NCBI GenBank assembly: GCA_964543525.1
Contig: CAZIYW010000007.1
Location: 11,818 to 75,817 of the forward strand
Source of the DNA: CBDVBE01 sp964543525
Lineage (GTDB): Bacteria; Fibrobacterota; Chitinivibrionia; Chitinivibrionales; JANQEN01
Direction: 5' to 3'
DNA: 64,000 nucleotides
Shown: piece after piece, positions 26,567 through 35,756 of the stretch
Layout: every line of letters begins with the position of its first letter
Position numbering within the stretch: the stretch's first letter is position 1
Position numbers and translations under genes: made by a program
Notes under the pieces: generated by a model
Database searches by the model: none
What the model was told of the DNA's origin: nothing
The model's input: the letters and a program-made list of their open reading frames with translations, nothing else

Positions 26567-27631
26567 ATGAAATCGTACAATATTGCACTGCTTCCCGGTG
26601 ACGGGACCGGACCGGAGGTACTTCGCGAAGGAGTAAAGGTTCTTGATGCGGCGTGCGCGGCATATAATATCAAGCTGAATTACACGGAATATGATTTCGG
26701 GGGCGAACGCTATCTGCGCACCGGCGAGACACTTCCCGACAGCGGTCTGGAGGAATTAAAAAAGTTCGATTCCATTTTTCTCGGCGCTATCGGTCATCCG
26801 GACGTCAAGCCGGGAATCCTTGAATTGGGTATACTTCTCAAGGCACGGTTCGGGCTTGACCAATATATCAATCTCCGTCCGGTAAAGCTGTATCCCAATG
26901 TTGAGACACCGCTTGCAGATAAAGGGCCGGAACATATCGATTTCATTGTCGTGCGAGAGAATACCGGCGGAATCTATACCGGCATGGGCGGCGCAGCCAT
27001 GGTTGGCTCCCCGGGTGAAATCGCCTCACAACTTATGGTATACTCCCGCCCGATTGTGGATCGCTGTCTGCGCTATGCGTATGAATACGCCCGCAAACGC
27101 AACCGGAAAAAAATGTTAACCCTGGTACATAAAAGCAATGTACTGACCCATGTTGGCGATTTATGGGTACGGGCGCACAAGGAAATCGGCGACGCCGAAT
27201 ATCCTGATATAAAACAGGACTATAACCATGTTGACGCATGTACCATGTGGATGGTGAAAACGCCGGAATACTACGATGTTATTGTCACGGCCAACCTGTT
27301 CGGTGATATTATTACCGATCTGGGCGCCATGATCCAGGGTGGTATGGGTATTGCCGCAGGGGGCAATATCAACCCCGACGGAGTATCCATGTTCGAACCG
27401 ATCGGCGGCAGTGCACCCAAGTATACCGGCAGGAACTGTATCAATCCACTGGCACAGATATTTGCCGGCAGCATGATGCTTGAGACGCTCGGTGAGGATA
27501 ACGCCGCCAAAGCAATTGACAAAGCGATTTATGACACCCTTGCTTCCGGTAAAATCAAAAGCATGTCCGCCGGGAAAATGGGAATGAGTACCACTGAAGT
27601 CGGTGATTATGTGGCCTCATTGGTGTCATAA
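26567..27631 (+). CDS. leuB: 3-isopropylmalate dehydrogenase
   Basis: This 354-residue enzyme oxidises 3-isopropylmalate to 2-oxoisocaproate with NAD. It has the LLPGDGTGPEV start, FIVVRENTGGIYTG, the catalytic VHKSNVL region and the metal/NAD signature NLFGDIITDLGAMIQGGMGIAAGGNI followed by FEPIGGSAPKYTG. The YEYARKRNRKK segment and length are those of the short LeuB/HicDH branch. An NAD-isocitrate or homoisocitrate dehydrogenase would look similar, but position between leuA and cimA favours leuB. GGGTCCTG precedes the ATG. Confidence 0.92.
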   Translation: MKSYNIALLPGDGTGPEVLREGVKVLDAACAAYNIKLNYTEYDFGGERYLRTGETLPDSGLEELKKFDSIFLGAIGHPDVKPGILELGILLKARFGLDQYINLRPVKLYPNVETPLADKGPEHIDFIVVRENTGGIYTGMGGAAMVGSPGEIASQLMVYSRPIVDRCLRYAYEYARKRNRKKMLTLVHKSNVLTHVGDLWVRAHKEIGDAEYPDIKQDYNHVDACTMWMVKTPEYYDVIVTANLFGDIITDLGAMIQGGMGIAAGGNINPDGVSMFEPIGGSAPKYTGRNCINPLAQIFAGSMMLETLGEDNAAKAIDKAIYDTLASGKIKSMSAGKMGMSTTEVGDYVASLVS

Positions 27632-27754
27632 CGGAAATAAAGATTAATCGTGCCCGTGCCTTCTCCTCAGGCACACAAGTGTCATCGGCACTGTGCATTC
27701 TGATTTTATAGAGGACGACGGTGACGAGAACGGATTCAAAGGTAAAAAAACAGT

Positions 27755-29332
27755 ATGCCTAAATCAAAAGCCATAACAATCTACGATACCACTTTACGTG
27801 ACGGCAATCAGGCAATCGGTATCGGCTTTTCTCTCGCTGATAAAATTCGAATCGCCATGCGGCTGAACGAACTCGGACTCCACTATATCGAAGGCGGCTG
27901 GCCAAATCCAACCAACACGGTGGACAATGAATTCTATAAAGAAATTGCCACCTGCAGAATGAAGTCCAAAGTTGCGGTATTCGGCCGCACTAAAAGTCCC
28001 GGAACCAAAGCAGGACAGGACGCATTTCTTAAAATGCTGGTTAAAACAGAAGCACCGGTGGCAACCATTTTCGGTAAATCCTGGGATCTCCATGTAAAAA
28101 AAGTCATTCGCTGCTCGCTCAGCGAGAATATTGATATGATAGCAGAATCCATCGCCTACCTGAAAAAACATATGGATGAAGTCATCTACGACGCCGAACA
28201 TTTTTTCGACGGGTATCTCGCCAACAAATCATACTCCCTGAAAACCTTAAAAGCCGCACAGGAGGCCGGTGCCGACATGATGGTGCTGTGTGATACCAAC
28301 GGCGGAATCCTTCCAACGGATTTTATTCGTATTTTCAGGGAAGTTCGGGAACAGATATCTGCACCTCTGGGGGTGCATATGCACAATGACTGCGGCTGTG
28401 CCGAGGCAAATTCGCTTATCGGTGTTGATGAAGGTGCGGTACAGGTACAGGGTACCATAAACGGGTTCGGCGAACGGTGCGGGAACGCAAATCTATGCAC
28501 TATCATTCCCGGACTGCAGCTTAAACGAGGGTATGAACTGGTAAGCGACGAACAACTGAAAAAACTGACGGAAACCTCAATTTTTATCAGTGAAATTGCC
28601 AATGTATCTCATAATGTACGCTATCCCTATGTCGGAGAATCCGCTTTCTCGCATAAAGCCGGATCTCATACCGACGGGGTACGAAAAGCTCGTGAGTCAT
28701 TTGAACATATTCCGCCTGAAGCGGTTGGTAATAAAAGACACTTTGTTCTTTCCGATCAGGCAGGAAAAGGAACTATTTTAGAAAAATTGAAAAACTGCTG
28801 TCCGGAACTCGATAAAAACGATCCGCTGGTAAATAAACTGCTGGAGAAAATAAAAAAGATGGAGTCGGACGGCTATCAGTTTGAAGCGGCGGACGGTACT
28901 TTTCAACTTATTGTACACAATTTCCTGGGAGAAACATCCGAACCCTTCTCAGTACACGGATTCAGAGTTATTGAAGAAAAGCGTGAAAATGGTGAGATAT
29001 TCTCGGAAGCTACCATTAAAGTTGAAGAAGGTGGTATTATTGAACACACGGCAGCTGACGGTGACGGTCCGGTTAACGCGCTGGACAATGCACTGCGTAA
29101 AGCTCTGGTTAAATTTTTCCCGTCGCTGAAAGAGGTGAAACTGGAGGACTTTAAAGTCCGTGTTCTTGACGAGCGGGAGGGAACAGCAGCTCAGGTACGG
29201 GTACTCATTGAATCATCGGACGGCAGGGAACGATGGGGTACAATCGGCGTGTCTACAAATATTATCGAGGCTTCATGGCTGGCACTTATCGACAGCTTAA
29301 AGTATAAACTGATGAAAGAACTAACCGATTAA
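27755..29332 (+). CDS. cimA: (R)-citramalate synthase
   Basis: It condenses pyruvate with acetyl-CoA to citramalate, the start of the threonine-independent route to 2-oxobutyrate and isoleucine. The 525-residue protein begins IYDTTLRDGNQAIGI and has EGGWPNPTNTVDNEFY, which resembles CimA more than LeuA; HMHNDCGCAEANS gives the metal histidines, and a C-terminal allosteric domain (about 390-520) follows. Two LeuA-like enzymes in one operon, leuA and this, fit one branch each. The first ATG at 27755 has AAAGG upstream. The 123-bp spacer before it may contain a promoter, but none is clear. Confidence 0.92.
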   Translation: MPKSKAITIYDTTLRDGNQAIGIGFSLADKIRIAMRLNELGLHYIEGGWPNPTNTVDNEFYKEIATCRMKSKVAVFGRTKSPGTKAGQDAFLKMLVKTEAPVATIFGKSWDLHVKKVIRCSLSENIDMIAESIAYLKKHMDEVIYDAEHFFDGYLANKSYSLKTLKAAQEAGADMMVLCDTNGGILPTDFIRIFREVREQISAPLGVHMHNDCGCAEANSLIGVDEGAVQVQGTINGFGERCGNANLCTIIPGLQLKRGYELVSDEQLKKLTETSIFISEIANVSHNVRYPYVGESAFSHKAGSHTDGVRKARESFEHIPPEAVGNKRHFVLSDQAGKGTILEKLKNCCPELDKNDPLVNKLLEKIKKMESDGYQFEAADGTFQLIVHNFLGETSEPFSVHGFRVIEEKRENGEIFSEATIKVEEGGIIEHTAADGDGPVNALDNALRKALVKFFPSLKEVKLEDFKVRVLDEREGTAAQVRVLIESSDGRERWGTIGVSTNIIEASWLALIDSLKYKLMKELTD

Positions 29333-29362
29333 CCGGGTGTATCATGAAAAGGGTGGGTTATC

Positions 29363-30382
29363 ATGAGTAAAAATTTCGACTGGCAGAATATCGGCTTTCA
29401 GTATCGGAAAACAAACTCATATGTCAAAGCCGAATATAAAAACGGGTCCTGGCAGGATATCGAACTCTGCACCGATGAATATATTCCGCTGCACATTGCA
29501 GCCACCTGTCTGCATTACGGACAGTCCGGCTTCGAAGGGATGAAGGCATTTACCCGTAAAGACGGCACTATCGCAACGTTCCGGCCTGACGAGAACGCAA
29601 AACGGCTGATACGAACCGCACACCGGTTGCTTATGGTCCCGCCGCCCGAGGAGCTTTTCCTTGAAGCGGTCAATCGGGCCATTAAGGAAAACACCGATTA
29701 TGTACCGCCCTACGGTACCGGCGCAAGTCTCTATATCCGTCCGCTTCTTATCGGTGTAACCCCTCGAGTAGGATTGCAGCCGAGCGAAGAGTATAACTTC
29801 TACGTTCTTGTCATGCCGGTAGGCCCCTATTATAAAGACGGCTTCTTCCCGATAAAAGCGTGTGTTCATGAAGACTATGACCGCGCTGCACCCAAAGGGG
29901 TGGGCAATATCAAAGCGGCGGGTAATTATGCCGCCGGAATGAAAGGAGACATGGAAATGAAAAAGAGAGGGTATCCCATCGCCCTCTATCTTGACTCGTC
30001 AACGCACACTTATATTGATGAATTCAGCACATCAAACTTCATCGCAATCACGGCAGACAAACGGTATGTCACTCCGCAATCAACGTCGATTCTTGAAAGT
30101 ATCACCAATAAAAGCCTGCAGGTACTGGCAAAAGATTTCGGATTCACTGTTGAGCAGCGCCCCATACTATTCTCCGAGATCGATCAGTTTGTGGAAGTTG
30201 GCGCCTGTGGAACCGCAGCGGTTATAACACCGATATACTCCATTACCCGCGGTGACAAAGAATATACTTTCGGCAGTAAAGACAAGGCCGGAAAAACACT
30301 GACCAGACTATACAAGGAACTCCTGGGAATACAGCACGGTGAAATCGAGGACCGGCATGGATGGATGGCAGCGGTGAAGTAA
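29363..30382 (+). CDS. ilvE: branched-chain amino acid aminotransferase (class IV PLP)
   Basis: It makes valine, leucine and isoleucine from their 2-oxo acids in the last step of the operon's pathways. The 339-residue length, HYGQSGFEGMKAFTRKDGTIATFRPD start and SLYIRPLLIG, the lysine in NIKAAGNYAAG and VEVGACGTAAVITPI are typical of the type shared by mitochondrial and Firmicute/Bacteroidetes enzymes. Start is ATG 29363, with GGGTGGG before it, 30 bp after cimA. Together the operon lacks only ilvD and leuCD for the full routes. Confidence 0.94.
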   Translation: MSKNFDWQNIGFQYRKTNSYVKAEYKNGSWQDIELCTDEYIPLHIAATCLHYGQSGFEGMKAFTRKDGTIATFRPDENAKRLIRTAHRLLMVPPPEELFLEAVNRAIKENTDYVPPYGTGASLYIRPLLIGVTPRVGLQPSEEYNFYVLVMPVGPYYKDGFFPIKACVHEDYDRAAPKGVGNIKAAGNYAAGMKGDMEMKKRGYPIALYLDSSTHTYIDEFSTSNFIAITADKRYVTPQSTSILESITNKSLQVLAKDFGFTVEQRPILFSEIDQFVEVGACGTAAVITPIYSITRGDKEYTFGSKDKAGKTLTRLYKELLGIQHGEIEDRHGWMAAVK

Positions 30383-30389
30383 TTCCTGG

Positions 30390-30470
30390 AGCAACGGGGT
30401 GTTGGAGTAGTGAAAAACAGACCTGTTTTTTTCTTTTACATTACTCCGGTGCTTCGGTTAGCCCGTTGTT
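30390..30470 (+). terminator. long hairpin after ilvE, likely intrinsic terminator
   Basis: Three nested pairs occur: AGCAACGGG (30390-30398) with CCCGTTGTT (30462-30470), GGAGTAGTG (30404-30412) with CATTACTCC (30439-30447), and an A-rich AAAAACAG (30413-30420) with CTGTTTTT (30423-30430). The innermost hairpin is followed by a T tract. It sits between the operon and the tmRNA gene and probably ends the ilv transcript. Confidence 0.6.
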
Positions 30471-30491
30471 CTTTGAAAAAAACACAATTTT

Positions 30492-30520
30492 TTGATATAT
30501 TAAACTAAATTATATATAAT
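30492..30520 (+). promoter_or_regulatory. sigma-70-type promoter of the tmRNA gene
   Basis: TTGATA (30492-30497) and TATAAT (30515-30520) are separated by 17 bp, close to consensus. The mature tmRNA starts 15 bases after the -10 hexamer. Confidence 0.8.
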
Positions 30521-30534
30521 ACTACTGTATTGTC

Positions 30535-30891
30535 GGGGGTGTACTGGCTTTCGACGTATTGTGTGATACTCAGGCAGCATGTCGAGGATACCGGTTGGCC
30601 TCGTTAATCATCCGGTAACACAATAAGTGCAGAAGATTATTCTTATGCAATGGCTGCCTAATTAGTGCGGCCAGGCTGTTATGCGGTGTGGCGTTCCGCA
30701 GCATACCAGCTTAAATCAGAACGCTGGGTATACAGAGTGTATCGACTGTATGCCGAGATTAATTGGTACCGGTCCTGCGGTAAGCCTGTCTGCCGGCGTG
30801 CAGCAGGATAAGATCAAATGACAGACTAAACATGTAGCGGCCTGTGTTGACTGCTTTGCGGACAGGGGTTCGACTCCCCTCACCTCCACCA
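30535..30891 (+). ncRNA. ssrA: transfer-messenger RNA (tmRNA)
   Basis: The 357-base RNA starts with GGGGGTGTACTGGCTTTCGACG, the conserved 5' end, and finishes with a T-arm (GGACAGGGGTTCGACTCCCC) and CACCTCC-A-CCA. The acceptor stem GGGGGTG pairs with CACCTCC, with one G.U. A tag frame reads from GCA at 30629: AEDYSYAMAA then TAA (30659-30661). The tag resembles known tags but ends AMAA where many have ALAA. It rescues stalled ribosomes with SmpB and marks the peptide for ClpXP. It carries its own promoter. CCA is encoded in the gene. Confidence 0.97.
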
Positions 30892-30935
30892 TTGTATACT
30901 GCTGTATACTGCATTTATAAGACTACTCGTTTAGC

Positions 30936-31262
30936 TTACACCGCATCCAGGGAATCAACAATCCGGGCGATTGTTTGTATACTGGCATTATCAAAAAGAT
31001 CTTTAATAAAATCAGAGGTAATATAGAAGATTAATTCTTTATCATTATCCATATAGAGGCGCAGACAATAAATAAACACTCCCAGCCAGTTACTGTCAAC
31101 AAAATCTATTCTGCTGAGATCCAGTACTACCTTCGGGTGGGGTTTGGTAACGAAGGCTTCCAGTTTCTTGGACAACTTGATAGCATCACTGCCGCGAATT
31201 CTGCCGTGAAGTTCAAAAACAGGAACGTCGTTATGATAGGTCAATTTTATCTTTACGCCCAT
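30936..31262 (-). CDS. STAS-domain protein (anti-sigma factor antagonist-like)
   Basis: This 108-residue protein is a single STAS domain: VFELHGRI at the start, PKVVLDLSRIDFVDSNWLGVFIYCLRLY in the middle, and KELIFYITSDFIKDLF. Anti-anti-sigma proteins carry DSSGLG at this position, with the second Ser phosphorylated by the partner kinase. Here it reads DSNWLG, so the usual phospho-acceptor is Asn. Other regulatory circuits use STAS proteins without phosphorylation. AGAAGGG lies upstream of the ATG. It stands alone with no kinase or sigma gene adjacent. Confidence 0.82.
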   Translation of the reverse strand: MGVKIKLTYHNDVPVFELHGRIRGSDAIKLSKKLEAFVTKPHPKVVLDLSRIDFVDSNWLGVFIYCLRLYMDNDKELIFYITSDFIKDLFDNASIQTIARIVDSLDAV

Positions 31263-31513
31263 AGGACCCTTCTCGCAAAGAGTGAGGCCACATCAACCAT
31301 TAAAATATAATAAAAATATAATATATAAATTACATTAATGCCGCTATTGTATTAATGAAATGTTTCACTCCCGCCTTTTCTCATTCATCCCTTTACAAAG
31401 CAGTGTTGCCAACTATATAGTTAATACTTATTTCCGAACAATACTTCCCTTGCGGAATATATTTTTCCCGGTCGGTATTATAATTCCAATACTCCATACA
31501 GGTGGGAAACGCC

Positions 31514-32722
31514 GTGATTAAAAAATCAAATAAACTGAATGATGTCTGTTATGACATTCGCGGTCCGGTGATGGTTGAAGCCAAGCGGCTTGAAGAAGAG
31601 GGGTATCACATTCACAAACTGAATATCGGCAACCCCGGCGCCTTCGGATTTGATGCCCCCGAGGAAATTATTCACGATGTTATTGTCAACCTGAATAACG
31701 CACAGGGGTATTGTGATTCCAAAGGACTTTTCGCAGCCCGTAAAGCAATCATGCAGGAAACACAGCAGCGCAATATCCCCGGCGTAACTATTGACGATCT
31801 GTATATCGGCAACGGTGTCAGTGAGCTTATTGTCATGGCAATGCAGGGACTGCTGAATACCGGTAACGAGATTCTGATTCCGGCTCCGGATTATCCCCTC
31901 TGGACCGCGGCGGTTAATCTTTCCGGGGGCAAACCGGTTCACTACCTGTGTGATGAACAGGCGGACTGGTACCCGGATATCAGGGATATTGAACGAAAAA
32001 TCACTTCCAGAACCCGGGGTATCGTGGTTATCAACCCCAACAACCCTACCGGCTCGGTTTACTCACAGGATATTCTTGAACGTATTGTTTCAATTGCACA
32101 AAACCATGGCCTGATAGTGTTTGCCGATGAGATTTACGATAAAATCGTGTACGACAACCGGAAGCATGTATCAATTGCATCACTTGCCGATGATATCCTT
32201 TTTGTTACCTTTAACGGCCTTTCCAAAGCGTACCGTGCCGCAGGTTTTCGTGCCGGCTGGATGATTATCAGTGGTAATAAAAGCAGTGCCGCCGGCTATA
32301 TCGAAGGTCTCGATATTCTCGCGTCAATGCGTCTCTGCAGTAATGTTCCTGCGCAGTTTGCCATTCAGACCGCCCTTGGCGGCTACCAGAGTATAAACGA
32401 CCTTGTATTGCCCGGCGGCCGTTTGCGCGAGCAACGTGACTTTGCCTATAATAGAATTACCGCCATCCCCGGTATTTCATGTGTCAAACCACGTGCCGCC
32501 CTTTACCTGTTTCCCGGGATTGATTGTAAAAAATTCTCTATCCGGGATGATCAAAAGTTCATTCTCGATCTTCTCAAACAGGAGCGGCTCCTCCTGGTGC
32601 AGGGCACCGCATTCAGCTGGCCCCGCCCCGATCATTTCAGAATCGTATTTCTTCCTCGTATTGACGAACTGGAAGACGCCATTGACAAGCTGGCGCATTT
32701 TCTGTCCACTTACCGGCAGTAG
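31514..32722 (+). CDS. alanine/other class I aminotransferase, AlaA-like
   Basis: The 402-residue protein opens KSNKLNDVCYDIRGPVMVEAKRLEEEG followed by LNIGNPGAFGFDAPEEI, closely following AlaA (glutamate-pyruvate aminotransferase). It has the PAPDYPLW, INPNNPTGSVYS and FADEIYDKIVYD motifs, and the PLP lysine in FNGLSKAYRAAGFRAGW. The role is most likely making alanine from pyruvate, with branched-chain oxo acids as possible substrates, which suits the neighbourhood. The start at GTG 31514 gives the AlaA-like N-terminus; AGGTGG lies before it. A GTG at 31502 is in frame too. Confidence 0.88.
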   Translation: MIKKSNKLNDVCYDIRGPVMVEAKRLEEEGYHIHKLNIGNPGAFGFDAPEEIIHDVIVNLNNAQGYCDSKGLFAARKAIMQETQQRNIPGVTIDDLYIGNGVSELIVMAMQGLLNTGNEILIPAPDYPLWTAAVNLSGGKPVHYLCDEQADWYPDIRDIERKITSRTRGIVVINPNNPTGSVYSQDILERIVSIAQNHGLIVFADEIYDKIVYDNRKHVSIASLADDILFVTFNGLSKAYRAAGFRAGWMIISGNKSSAAGYIEGLDILASMRLCSNVPAQFAIQTALGGYQSINDLVLPGGRLREQRDFAYNRITAIPGISCVKPRAALYLFPGIDCKKFSIRDDQKFILDLLKQERLLLVQGTAFSWPRPDHFRIVFLPRIDELEDAIDKLAHFLSTYRQ

Positions 32723-32791
32723 CCCGTCCACTACCGAAGGAAACGAGTATGGAAGAATGAAAAAAAGAGGCCCCATGCTTATAAAAAGCAT

Positions 32792-33013
32792 TCAGGAATT
32801 GCTTCTGATAATAACCCTTGAAGTGGTGTAGCCGGGACACAGGACTTCCCTGCCCCGCAGCCAGGTCCACCCAGGTATACGGTCCGAATTCCCTTTTTCA
32901 AAGTTGGGGGTATACCCGATGCCGGAAAAGATCCCACACATCAGGCCGCCGAATCCTGATTCAATAATAATCACATCATATGTGAAGCCGACAAAACGCG
33001 CTTCTTTGCATAA
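32792..33013 (-). pseudogene. remnant of an FAD-binding oxidoreductase N-terminus
   Basis: Directly after the stop of the following minus-strand CrtI-like gene, the minus strand encodes FTYDVIIIESGFGGLMCGIF, very like the dinucleotide-binding start of the same family (DAIIIGSGIGGLTCGAF in the intact neighbour). The first Gly of GxGxxG is Glu, no ATG starts the frame, and what follows (about 48 codons to 32792) does not resemble the family. It looks like a decayed second copy. The remainder of the 32723-33023 gap shows nothing else. Confidence 0.55.
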
Positions 33014-33023
33014 AGTGAGTTTA

Positions 33024-34481
33024 CTACATACTCTTCTGTGACATAAGTATTATTTTTGAAACAGCATATGCATTGGACATCACATTCCATATACCGCAGC
33101 CTGGTTTACCCCAGTGACCGGTCTGGAACAAATTCTTTATATGAGTAGTGTAAGGCATTTTCGCCTCGCCATACATGTTTCGGGTGTTTTCAAAGCCATA
33201 TATTGCCCCTTCAGTATTAAGCGTATACCGTTCAAACGTGCCGGGTGAACCGACATCCATACAAACGATATACTCTTTTAAACCAGGATATAGCTTCTCT
33301 GCCTTGACCAGCATTTTTTCTGCAATACGCATTTTCTCATGCTTCCAGTCTGTGCTATAGGATTTCTGAACGAAATTCATCAGGGTAAGCGTCGGGTATT
33401 CCGGCTTGTCAACTGTCCTTAAAAAAATAAGATGATCGATCTGCTCTTTTCTGTTGTCGAGCACATTCTGAAATATTCTTTTATTATCCAGCGAATCGTA
33501 CCAGAATGTGATGTAATGAGGCAGTAAGGCATCGAACCCGGGCTTCATGCCGAGGTAGACAATGACACATGAGGTTGAAGGATGCAAACCGGCGAGTCGT
33601 TTCTGCCAGCGTTTTCCCCGATACTTTTCTTCGATCAGATGATTGTGCAGGAGATAGGGACTACAGTTGGAAATAAAAATATCAGCATTAATTTCTTCAC
33701 CTGTCTCGGTAAACACGCTATATGCCTTTTTCCCTTCAACCGCAAGCGAGGTAACACGGCATTTTGTTTTTATAGCCCCGCCCCGTTGGATAATAACGGA
33801 TGCGAGGGCGTCGGCAATAGTGGAAAAACCGTTCCTGCAAAAGTGTGACCCTTCAAGGAAATGTACCACATACATCATGAAAGAGAACAGTGCCGGCCCA
33901 TACTCCGGTGAAGAGCCAACATAGGGCCACTGCCCGTAAAAGAGATCACACAGTTTATTATCGGTAAAAATACTGCTGATGAATTTTTGATAGGAGGTAT
34001 TATGAAACTGTGAGACAAACTCCACTCTCTCCTGCATGTACTGTTGTTCATAAGCATACTGCGGCTGGATAATATTTGAATTAAACAACTCTATCTGTTT
34101 AAGAAAATTATTAATATTGTCTTTCTGATGGGGAAAGGACATATACAGGTACTCACAAATTGCTTCCTTCTCCGCCGGCATCACCAGCGAATATTCAGGA
34201 TTGCGGATACTGAACATTTCAGGAAATGCAACGGTTTCAATACAGTCTTCAATACCGAGCAGCCTCAGCAGATACATGATAAAACCGTCTTTACTCAGTG
34301 AAACGGAATGTATGCCCGATTCAAAAACGTATTTGCGGCGCTTGAAATTATGTGCATAGCCGCCGATTTTTATATGCTGCTCAAGTACCAGCACGCGCAT
34401 GCCTGCACGGGCAAGAAATGCGCCGCAGGTTAATCCGCCTATACCTGAACCGATAATAATTGCATCGTATTTGCCGGACAC
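33024..34481 (-). CDS. FAD-dependent oxidoreductase, phytoene desaturase/carotenoid isomerase-like (CrtI family)
   Basis: This 485-residue flavoprotein starts with KYDAIIIGSGIGGLTCGAFLARAGMRVLVLEQ, the FAD-binding beta-alpha-beta fold, and then GGYAHNFKRRKYVFESGIHS. Near the end, FQTGHWGKPGCGIWNVMSNAY is the CrtI/CrtISO/retinol-saturase C-terminal FAD signature. Members saturate, desaturate or isomerise polyenes. No carotenoid genes are nearby; the next gene upstream on the same strand is an LpxL-like acyltransferase, so a lipid or polyene product is possible. Substrate not predictable. Confidence 0.85.
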   Translation of the reverse strand: MSGKYDAIIIGSGIGGLTCGAFLARAGMRVLVLEQHIKIGGYAHNFKRRKYVFESGIHSVSLSKDGFIMYLLRLLGIEDCIETVAFPEMFSIRNPEYSLVMPAEKEAICEYLYMSFPHQKDNINNFLKQIELFNSNIIQPQYAYEQQYMQERVEFVSQFHNTSYQKFISSIFTDNKLCDLFYGQWPYVGSSPEYGPALFSFMMYVVHFLEGSHFCRNGFSTIADALASVIIQRGGAIKTKCRVTSLAVEGKKAYSVFTETGEEINADIFISNCSPYLLHNHLIEEKYRGKRWQKRLAGLHPSTSCVIVYLGMKPGFDALLPHYITFWYDSLDNKRIFQNVLDNRKEQIDHLIFLRTVDKPEYPTLTLMNFVQKSYSTDWKHEKMRIAEKMLVKAEKLYPGLKEYIVCMDVGSPGTFERYTLNTEGAIYGFENTRNMYGEAKMPYTTHIKNLFQTGHWGKPGCGIWNVMSNAYAVSKIILMSQKSM

Positions 34482-34643
34482 TCAGCCACTCACTTTTTCA
34501 TTGTTATTAATACTTCTCTGCAGTGAAAAAAGATTTTATATCATCTCTGTATGGTAATGCCTGGTATAATTACATCAATAATAATCCTGTATAATCCTGC
34601 GGCCGGGTATTTTACCACCACCAATGTCTAAGCTAAAGAGGTG

Positions 34644-35531
34644 TTAATCCTCACGTGTAATAAAAGGAATCTCTTCATGGAGATAATACCATTGCGCAAT
34701 ATTTTCAGTGATAACGGCCTCAAGGTTATGGTACATTGTCTGAATCAGGTCAGGGCTCTCACTATCAACCGGCATTAGACGGAGATGATAAGTGTGATTC
34801 TCTCCCCGAACCATGAATGCATTAAAAACCGCCACCTGTGTATTGGTAAAACGTAGTATTTTATCCAGACCGGATCCGCCTGAAACCGTTTTTCCCAATA
34901 ACTTTACGGGCTTGCTGTATTCGTTCTTTTCATCAAAAACCGTTACCATAATCTCCTTTTTTCGCAACACGGCAGCCATTTCAAGAGCCGTAACAGACCC
35001 CGGTTTACCGATTTCAATAATGTGAATCGGACCATATAAACCACTCTCTTCCATCTTTGCCGCCTGCATATGAGCCATCTCTGAAAAATGTTCTGTGGTA
35101 TAACGCAACGCGGCATGAATCGGAAGCCGAAACATCGCTAGTGTTGGTACGATACACTCAACGCCGCCAAAATGGGCAACTGCAAGAAGAACTCCTTTAC
35201 CGTCGCTCCTCGCATTTTCCAACTGCTCAAGGGCATTACCCATTTTTACATTTTCAGAAAGAAAAGCATGGTGCTTTTCAATAGGAATGCAGACCGGCAG
35301 CACTTTCTCAAAGTAGTGCAGAATTATATGCTGTTTAATGGAATGAACAAGACCCGCTGAATACCGGATACCAAACCGGCTGAGATTCGCCGTTATAACC
35401 CCCGTCTCTTGGGGATTTTCCTGAAACCAGGTCATACCTTTTTCAATAAAGTAATCACGGATGTATGCAGGGCTGCTGCCACACACCGTTTTGAGTATAT
35501 CCTGCGATTGAAGGCAACTGCTGAGACTCAT
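34644..35531 (-). CDS. LpxL/HtrB-like lipid acyltransferase
   Basis: The 295-residue protein has the HX4E catalytic motif in VAHFGGVECIVP (His and Glu five apart), followed by AALRYTTEHF and AAVLRKKEIMVTVFDEKNEY, matching the LPLAT/LpxL family that adds acyl chains to lipid A or similar lipids at the inner membrane. It lacks the clear N-terminal membrane anchor of typical LpxL. It is 162 bp upstream of the CrtI-like gene on the same strand, a pairing also seen in aryl-polyene or pigment clusters, although no other such gene is here. Confidence 0.72.
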   Translation of the reverse strand: MSLSSCLQSQDILKTVCGSSPAYIRDYFIEKGMTWFQENPQETGVITANLSRFGIRYSAGLVHSIKQHIILHYFEKVLPVCIPIEKHHAFLSENVKMGNALEQLENARSDGKGVLLAVAHFGGVECIVPTLAMFRLPIHAALRYTTEHFSEMAHMQAAKMEESGLYGPIHIIEIGKPGSVTALEMAAVLRKKEIMVTVFDEKNEYSKPVKLLGKTVSGGSGLDKILRFTNTQVAVFNAFMVRGENHTYHLRLMPVDSESPDLIQTMYHNLEAVITENIAQWYYLHEEIPFITRED

Positions 35532-35756
35532 AAGGTTACCGGCACCGTTTCGGGAGAAAAGTAATAATATAATTATTACAGGCCTGAACAGGCTACTTTA
35601 AATCATGGTTTACCCGTATGAAAAGCACTGGTCATTTTTTATCGCGGCAACCGTTCGAAAATTAGGTGTAATTAATCCACACAAAGTATATTCCGAAAAT
35701 AACTCTGCATACTGATATGCACTTAACAAAAACAGTTTGACAACATAACCGTGTCT

